8,378 nt of DNA from Chloroflexota bacterium (GTDB lineage: Bacteria > Chloroflexota > Dehalococcoidia > DSTF01 > JACRBR01). The stretch's first letter is position 1. Every line of letters starts with the position of its first letter. The position numbers and the translations under genes are program-made. Below the pieces are notes generated by a model that did no database searches, was not told the origin of the DNA, and worked only from the letters and a program-made list of their open reading frames with translations. The DNA lies in the NCBI GenBank assembly GCA_021813085.1, contig JAKAMA010000085.1, positions 1 to 8,378 of the forward strand, given 5' to 3'. Shown piece after piece: positions 4,601 through 8,378 of the stretch.

Positions 4601-6436
4601 GTGACCGGCGACGCGCATCGCCACGGACAGCGCATCACACGCCGCAGCTTTCTCGTTGGCTCGATGGCAGCGGCGGCCGCCGGCGGCGCCGCCGCCGTCG
4701 TCGGCTATGTGCGCGGCCGCGGCGGTCAACGAGCACCCGCGACCACGGCCGCGTCGAGCCTCCTGCCCGTTCGTTCGCGCGGCGGCGTGCTGCGCGCCTA
4801 CAACTTCGACGCGATGGTGCCGGACACCCTCGACCCCCACCTCACGCAGATGGGTCCGGTCGTCAACATGCACTCGGCCGTCTTCAGCAAGCTCCTGCAG
4901 TACGACGACGAGCGCGCCGGCACCATTGTCCCCGACCTCTGCGAAGCGATGCCGGAGCAGCCGGACCGGCTGACCTACATCATCAGACTCCGCCCCGGCA
5001 TCACCTTCCACGACACGCTGCGCATCCGCTACGTGCACCCCACCGCCGCGGGCCGTGCGCTCGATGCCACCGACGTCAAGTACAGCATCGAGCGGCAGAT
5101 GGATGTGAACAGCCCGCAGCGGCGGCGCTTCTTCCGCGCGGACGAGTGGGGCGTCATCGACACGATCGAGGTGTCGGGCCCGCTCACCCTCACGATCAAG
5201 ACGAAGGCGCCCGTCGCGCCCTTCCTCGCCTTCCTCGCCGGCCGCCATGCGTTCGTCATTCCGCGCGAGGTCGTCGACGGCCACGACGAGGCGAAGCGCG
5301 ACCTCGACATGGTGGGCAGCGGCCCGTTCATGCTCGATACGTGGAAGCCCGGCGAGGGTGTGACGCTGGTGCGGAACCCGCGCTGGTTCGCGCGCGACGA
5401 CCATGTGTCGGGCGACGGCGCGCCACGCCCGTTCCTCGACGGGTACGAGGCGCGGTTCTCGCCCCAGCAGGATCTCTGGCAACAGCTCGTGTTCGAGCGC
5501 GAGCGCATCGACACCACCGGCTTCTCCGACGTCCACGCGCTCGATCAGGAGCAGAAGACGAACCTCTCCGACGTTGTGCTGGAACAGACCGATGCTGGCG
5601 GCGTCCTCGCGAGCCGCCTGCTGCTGGACCGTCCCCCGTTCAACGATGACCGTCTCCGGCGCGCGCTGCACCTCGCCATCGACCGCCACGCGCTCGCGGC
5701 GGCGCTCTACCCGCCGCTGGCCGGCGCCCCTTCGGCGCGGCTGAGCGGCGCTGTCGCGCCTGTCTCGCGCTGGGCGCTGCCGCAAAGCGAGCTGCTGAAG
5801 CGCCCAGGCTACCGCACGGGCAGCGGGCGCGATGACGATCTCCGCACGGCGCGGCAACTGGCATCCGCGGCACTCGGCGGCGCGCCGGCGGGCGACCTGC
5901 GCCTGAACGTGATGGGCCTGCCGAAGGTCATCCCGGACCGCGCCGTGGCCGCGCTTCGGCGGCAGGTGCAGGACGCGCTCGGGGTGCGGCTGGACATCGC
6001 CACCGACCCGAGCGGTTACGCCTACATGGCGAACGGGCTGCTGCGCAACCTCGAAGGCGCGAGCGACGGCGTCGTGCCCTGCACCCTCGGCTTCGAAGAC
6101 GGTGGCGTCGACCTCGACGAGTGGCTGTATCCGCAGTTCCGCAGCGGCGGTCCGCTGAACACGTACCGCCTCGACGACCCGACGCTCGACCGGATGCTCG
6201 ATCGCCAGCGGCAGGAGTTCGACACGGCCGCGCGCCAGGCGCAGGGGCTCGCCATCCAGGACTATCTGCTCGCGCAAGTGAACGCGCGGATCGAGTATCT
6301 GGCGCCGGTCTCGCGGCGGCTCACCTGGGGCTACGTCCGCAACTCGTCCATGCCGCCCTGGTACGGCTCGCGATACAAGCTCGCGGACACCTGGCTCGAC
6401 ACATCGCACCCTGCGTGGAACGCGCGTCCGGGTTAA
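4601..6436 (+). CDS. Tat-exported ABC transporter substrate-binding protein, family 5 (peptide/opine/nickel type)
   Basis: The 611-residue product is an extracellular solute-binding protein of the DppA/OppA class, which captures peptides or other small solutes for an ABC importer. Residues 12-36 are a twin-arginine signal: 'TRRSFLVG' (13-20) followed by an Ala/Gly-rich hydrophobic stretch. There is no lipobox cysteine, so it is either released after cleavage or held by its N-terminal segment. The mature part starts with the usual 'GGVLRAYNFD' and 'PDTLDPHLTQ' (61-83). It continues with 'LTYIIRLRPGITFHD' (124-138), 'DATDVKYSIER' (155-165), 'MVGSGPFMLDTWKPGEGVTLVRNP' (237-260) and 'PFNDDRLRRALHLAIDRHAL' (346-365), the standard order of this family. 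The GTG at 4601 is the only start that includes the whole Tat motif. No permease or ATPase gene is adjacent, so the transporter must be encoded elsewhere and the ligand cannot be inferred. A gene with its own ribosome binding site follows after 52 bases. Confidence 0.93.
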   Translation: MTGDAHRHGQRITRRSFLVGSMAAAAAGGAAAVVGYVRGRGGQRAPATTAASSLLPVRSRGGVLRAYNFDAMVPDTLDPHLTQMGPVVNMHSAVFSKLLQYDDERAGTIVPDLCEAMPEQPDRLTYIIRLRPGITFHDTLRIRYVHPTAAGRALDATDVKYSIERQMDVNSPQRRRFFRADEWGVIDTIEVSGPLTLTIKTKAPVAPFLAFLAGRHAFVIPREVVDGHDEAKRDLDMVGSGPFMLDTWKPGEGVTLVRNPRWFARDDHVSGDGAPRPFLDGYEARFSPQQDLWQQLVFERERIDTTGFSDVHALDQEQKTNLSDVVLEQTDAGGVLASRLLLDRPPFNDDRLRRALHLAIDRHALAAALYPPLAGAPSARLSGAVAPVSRWALPQSELLKRPGYRTGSGRDDDLRTARQLASAALGGAPAGDLRLNVMGLPKVIPDRAVAALRRQVQDALGVRLDIATDPSGYAYMANGLLRNLEGASDGVVPCTLGFEDGGVDLDEWLYPQFRSGGPLNTYRLDDPTLDRMLDRQRQEFDTAARQAQGLAIQDYLLAQVNARIEYLAPVSRRLTWGYVRNSSMPPWYGSRYKLADTWLDTSHPAWNARPG

Positions 6437-6439
6437 ACT
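6434..6439 (+). promoter_or_regulatory. Weak -10-like box before the Asp-box protein gene
   Basis: TAAACT overlaps the TAA stop of the preceding gene and matches four of six bases of TATAAT. It stands out as an AT-rich patch in GC-rich DNA, but no convincing -35 lies upstream. Co-transcription with the preceding gene is equally possible. Confidence 0.2.
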
Positions 6440-6456
6440 ATTCCCCTCACCAGGTG

Positions 6457-6469
6457 GGCCACGGTGGCC
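6457..6469. promoter_or_regulatory. Perfect 13-base palindrome before the Asp-box protein gene
   Basis: GGCCAC-G-GTGGCC is a perfect inverted repeat around one central base, eight bases before the ribosome binding site. The loop is too short for this to be an RNA hairpin as written, so it would act as a DNA-binding site if it is functional. In GC-rich DNA a chance origin is possible. Confidence 0.2.
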
Positions 6470-6476
6470 TTGGGGC

Positions 6477-6482
6477 GGAGGT
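6477..6482 (+). promoter_or_regulatory. Ribosome binding site of the Asp-box protein gene
   Basis: GGAGGT lies six bases before the ATG at 6489, an ideal sequence and spacing. It fixes this start codon. It also contrasts with dprA and the solute-binding protein gene, neither of which has a ribosome binding site. Confidence 0.85.
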
Positions 6483-6488
6483 CATCAG

Positions 6489-7637
6489 ATGGGTGACTCG
6501 GTGCAGTTGCTGGTCGGCACGCGCAAAGGCGCGTTCATCTACACGTCGGACGGGCGCCGCGAGCGATGGACACTGTCGGCGCCGATCTTGCCCGGCTGGT
6601 CGGTCTATCACATGTCGGCCGACCTCCGGGGGGGTGCACCGCGCTTCTACGCCGCGGCGAACCACTGGGCGTGGGGCAGGTCGGTCGCCAAGAGCGCCGA
6701 CCTTGGGAAGAGTTGGGACTGGCGGAGCGAGGGACTTGGCTTCCCGGAGGACATGGGCCTCACCATCCAGAACGTGTGGTGCGTCAGCCCTGGGCACGCG
6801 AGCGAGCCGGGCGTCGTCTACGCCGGCACGCAGCCCGCCGGCCTCTTCCGCAGCGAGGACGACGGCCGCTCGTGGCGGCCGGTCGACGCACTGAACCGGC
6901 ACCCGACCCGCACGCGCTGGAATGGCACGGGCGGCGGCGATTCATGCGTCCATTCGGTTGAGGTCGACCCGCGCGATGCGTCGCGGATCTACCTGGCGAT
7001 CAGCGCGGGCGGGTCGTTCCTGACCAGCGATGGCGGCCGGAGTTGGGAGATCTTCTCGCACACCGCGATCCCGCAGACGACGGAGGCAGTAGCGTTCACG
7101 AGGCAGATCATGGCGCAGTTCCCGGAGTCTGTGCCGCCCGACGTCGACCCGCTGGCCATCAACGAGATGCACAAGATGCGGCTCGACCCGAAGGACCCGG
7201 ACCGGATCTGGACGCAGACACACGTCGGCGTCTTCCGCTCGGACGACCGTGGGCGCAGGTGGACCGACGTCACGCAGGGCCTGCCGTCCTTCCACGGCTT
7301 CCCGATCGCCGTGACGCGGCGGGCGCCGGACGCGGCCTACGTCGTGCCCCTGGAGATGGGGCAGGACAACTTCCGGGTGTGCCCCGGGCAGTTCGCCGTC
7401 TACCGCACGGCGGATGCCGGGCGCACCTGGCAGGCGCTGACGGCCGGCCTTCCCGGCCCGGACGATTACCAGAGCGTCTATCGCGAGGGGCTGGACACGG
7501 ACGGCCTCGAACCCGAGGGCGTGTACGTCGGCACGGCGAACGGCCAGGTCTACGCGAGCGCGGATGGCGGCGACCGCTGGCAGCGGCTGCCGGGCACGCT
7601 GCCACCGATCCTGTCGGTGACGGCGCTGAGCCTGTAG
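6489..7637 (+). CDS. Asp-box (BNR/WD40-like) repeat beta-propeller protein
   Basis: The 382-residue product consists of sialidase-type Asp-box repeats (S/T-x-D-x-G-x-x-W), each of which marks a blade turn in a beta-propeller. Six clear copies are present: 'SADLGKSW' (69-76), 'SEDDGRSW' (122-129), 'TSDGGRSW' (179-186), 'SDDRGRRW' (251-258), 'TADAGRTW' (307-314) and 'SADGGDRW' (357-364). A degenerate one, 'SDGRRERW' (20-27), is near the start. A six- or seven-bladed propeller is therefore likely. The opening 'LLVGTRKGAFIYTS' is typical of proteins annotated as WD40/YVTN/BNR-like repeat or 'glycosyl hydrolase' proteins. No signal peptide or membrane segment is visible, so a cytoplasmic location is expected. 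The sialidase arginine triad and catalytic tyrosine cannot be assigned from the sequence, so enzyme activity should not be assumed from the family name. The start is fixed by GGAGGT at 6477-6482. It may be co-transcribed with the solute-binding protein gene 52 bases upstream. Confidence 0.88.
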   Translation: MGDSVQLLVGTRKGAFIYTSDGRRERWTLSAPILPGWSVYHMSADLRGGAPRFYAAANHWAWGRSVAKSADLGKSWDWRSEGLGFPEDMGLTIQNVWCVSPGHASEPGVVYAGTQPAGLFRSEDDGRSWRPVDALNRHPTRTRWNGTGGGDSCVHSVEVDPRDASRIYLAISAGGSFLTSDGGRSWEIFSHTAIPQTTEAVAFTRQIMAQFPESVPPDVDPLAINEMHKMRLDPKDPDRIWTQTHVGVFRSDDRGRRWTDVTQGLPSFHGFPIAVTRRAPDAAYVVPLEMGQDNFRVCPGQFAVYRTADAGRTWQALTAGLPGPDDYQSVYREGLDTDGLEPEGVYVGTANGQVYASADGGDRWQRLPGTLPPILSVTALSL

Positions 7638-7642
7638 CGCGC

Positions 7643-7660
7643 GCCCGGCCGCCCACGGGC
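7643..7660 (+). terminator. Weak possible terminator after the Asp-box protein gene
   Basis: GCCCG (7643-7647) can pair with CGGGC (7656-7660) over an 8-base loop, six bases after the stop codon. The stem is short and no T-run follows, so this is only a candidate. Confidence 0.18.
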
Positions 7661-7677
7661 ATCTCCTTAGGGACGTT

Positions 7678-7691
7678 CATGATCGATCATG
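7678..7691. promoter_or_regulatory. 14-base perfect palindrome, candidate operator upstream of the prepilin peptidase gene
   Basis: CATGATCGATCATG is a perfect palindrome of balanced composition within GC-rich DNA, which makes chance less likely. It lies 25 bases before the -10-like box, in the position used by many regulators. Its half, CGATCAT, recurs at 7728-7734 near the predicted transcription start. The two copies are 44 bases apart, about four helical turns. Which protein would bind is unknown. Confidence 0.38.
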
Positions 7692-7708
7692 CAGCCGCGG
7701 ACGGCTGC
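7691..7708 (+). promoter_or_regulatory. Small hairpin between the palindrome and the -10 box
   Basis: GCAGCCG (7691-7697) pairs with CGGCTGC (7702-7708) around a 4-base CGGA loop. It shares its first base with the adjoining palindrome and ends eight bases before the -10-like box. No T-run follows, so it is a poor terminator. It may be the transcript end of the upstream gene or part of a binding site. Confidence 0.25.
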
Positions 7709-7713
7709 GCGCC

Positions 7714-7722
7714 TGCTATCCT
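7714..7722 (+). promoter_or_regulatory. Putative extended -10 promoter of the prepilin peptidase gene
   Basis: TGCTATCCT has the extended -10 form, with TATCCT at 7717-7722 matching four of six consensus bases. A start near 7729 would give a leader of about 23 bases containing GAGGTG (7741-7746). The surrounding CTGCTATCCTG differs by one base from the motif upstream of topA. Confidence 0.38.
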
Positions 7723-7740
7723 GCGGCCGATCATACCATT

Positions 7741-7746
7741 GAGGTG
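7741..7746 (+). promoter_or_regulatory. Ribosome binding site deciding the TTG start of the prepilin peptidase gene
   Basis: GAGGTG stands five bases before TTG at 7752, the best-spaced start. The in-frame GTG at 7758 is 11 bases away and the ATG at 7767 is 20 bases away. Confidence 0.6.
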
Positions 7747-7751
7747 TGCGT

Positions 7752-8378
7752 TTGCCCGTGCTCATCATGACACTGGCCGGCTTGTGTGTCGGGTTCGCGC
7801 TCGATGAGCTGATCCTGCGCCTGGCGCGGGAGCCCTTCGAGCGGCGCGAGGCAGAAGTCGAGGACGACGACGGACGCCGCCCGGGCTCGGCGGCAGCCCT
7901 CGACCTGAGCAGCGAGGCGGGCGTCGTCGCGCTGCCCTGGTCGCTGACGGGCGGGTCGATGTACCGGCGCATCGTGGTCGTGGCGCTGACGGCGCTGCTG
8001 TTCGCGCTCGTCGGCCGCCAGTACGCCGGTCACGTGCCGGAGATGCTCGTGGTCGCCGCGTACGTCTCGGTGCTGCTGGTCTGCGCCGCGACGGACGTCA
8101 TCGCCTACCGCGTGCCGAATGTCGTCAGCTACCCGGCGATCGTCGCGGCGCTGCTCATCGGCATGCTGGCGCCCGGCGCCGACCGGCTGAGCGTGGTAGG
8201 AGGCGGGCTGCTCGCAGGCGGGCTCTTCTTCGCGTGCGCGTTGCTGCCCGGCGGGCCGATGGGCATGGGCGATGTCAAGCTGGCGCTCTTCATCGGCTTC
8301 GCGCTGGGGTTTGGCCTCGTCGTGCCGGCGATGCTGGTGATGGCGATCTCGGGCGGCATCGTCGCCGCTGTGCTGCTG
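7752..8378 (+). CDS. A24 prepilin peptidase lacking the zinc-binding cysteines (3' end outside window)
   Basis: From the TTG at 7752 the frame is open to the window edge, giving 209 residues. Type IV prepilin peptidases are membrane aspartic proteases that cut the leader from pilins and pseudopilins of type IV pili and type II secretion systems. Both catalytic aspartates are present: Asp115 in 'ATDVIAYRVPN' and Asp174 in 'GMGDVKLALFIG', the GxGD motif. Hydrophobic segments lie at about 4-25, 72-88, 97-118, 124-142, 147-166 and 176-209, as expected. The N-terminal region is unusual. Classical PilD has two CxxC pairs in a cytoplasmic loop, linked to zinc binding and the N-methyltransferase domain. 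Here the corresponding loop (26-71) has no cysteine and is acidic and charged ('REPFERREAEVEDDDGRR'). The later 'LPWSLTGG' may be a remnant of the usual Ser-Trp segment. Cysteine-poor members are known, so this one is probably active as a peptidase. Perhaps 20-60 residues are missing. No pilus gene is visible nearby. Confidence 0.88.
   Translation, partial: MPVLIMTLAGLCVGFALDELILRLAREPFERREAEVEDDDGRRPGSAAALDLSSEAGVVALPWSLTGGSMYRRIVVVALTALLFALVGRQYAGHVPEMLVVAAYVSVLLVCAATDVIAYRVPNVVSYPAIVAALLIGMLAPGADRLSVVGGGLLAGGLFFACALLPGGPMGMGDVKLALFIGFALGFGLVVPAMLVMAISGGIVAAVLL

Noticed and set aside
2311..4638. Minus-strand open frame of 775 codons opposite topA
   Set aside because: It is an antisense shadow of topA in GC-rich DNA, with repetitive Arg/Leu/Ala/Val composition and no recognisable domain.
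4394..6409. Minus-strand open frame of 671 codons opposite the solute-binding protein gene
   Set aside because: It is a shadow frame. The plus strand carries a complete Tat signal and family 5 motifs, and the minus-strand product has no motif.
1..8378. tRNA or rRNA genes, CRISPR arrays, insertion sequences, toxin-antitoxin or phage genes
   Set aside because: None was found. I saw no T-loop GTTCGA-type cores with matching acceptor stems, no regularly spaced repeats, and no transposase or integrase motifs.

Overview
The window is very GC-rich and has strongly GC-biased third codon positions. The gene content is bacterial: DNA processing protein A, topoisomerase I, a Tat-exported family 5 solute-binding protein, an Asp-box repeat protein and a prepilin peptidase. 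The high GC, two apparently leaderless starts, the Tat-type binding protein and the cysteine-less prepilin peptidase would fit Chloroflexota (Dehalococcoidia or a related class) or another high-GC group. This placement is an inference and no marker gene settles it.

Layout: (1) 2-403 (+) is the C-terminal tail of a probable membrane glycosyltransferase of the GT39/ArnT-like type, cut by the window edge. (2) 439-1551 (+) is dprA, with a promoter overlapping the preceding stop codon and almost no 5' leader. (3) 1559-1801 (-) is a small uncharacterised gene, convergent with dprA. (4) 1802-2268 has no convincing gene. Its right half folds on paper into a 91-nt imperfect hairpin (2103-2193) and a second hairpin (2214-2245), directly upstream of topA. 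(5) 2269-4548 (+) is topA, complete with four C-terminal zinc-finger units. (6) 4601-6436 (+) is a Tat-exported ABC transporter substrate-binding protein without adjacent permease genes. (7) 6489-7637 (+) is a cytoplasmic-looking Asp-box (BNR) beta-propeller protein. (8) 7752-8378 (+) is an A24 prepilin peptidase that runs off the window end, preceded by a small regulatory-looking region with a 14-bp palindrome.

How the genes fit together: dprA (protection and RecA-loading of incoming single-stranded DNA) and topA (relaxation of negative supercoils) are neighbours in many bacteria. Here they are separated by an inverted small gene and a structured leader, so topA is probably transcribed on its own. 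The prepilin peptidase would mature type IV pilin-like proteins. These may include competence pili that deliver DNA to DprA, but no pilus structural gene is visible. The binding protein and the Asp-box protein are not obviously related to the DNA genes.

Most of the window is ordinary housekeeping and transport sequence. The parts most worth a second look are the structured topA leader, the small inverted gene, the extended -10 motif CTGCTAYCCTG shared by topA and the peptidase gene, and the zinc-motif-less prepilin peptidase.
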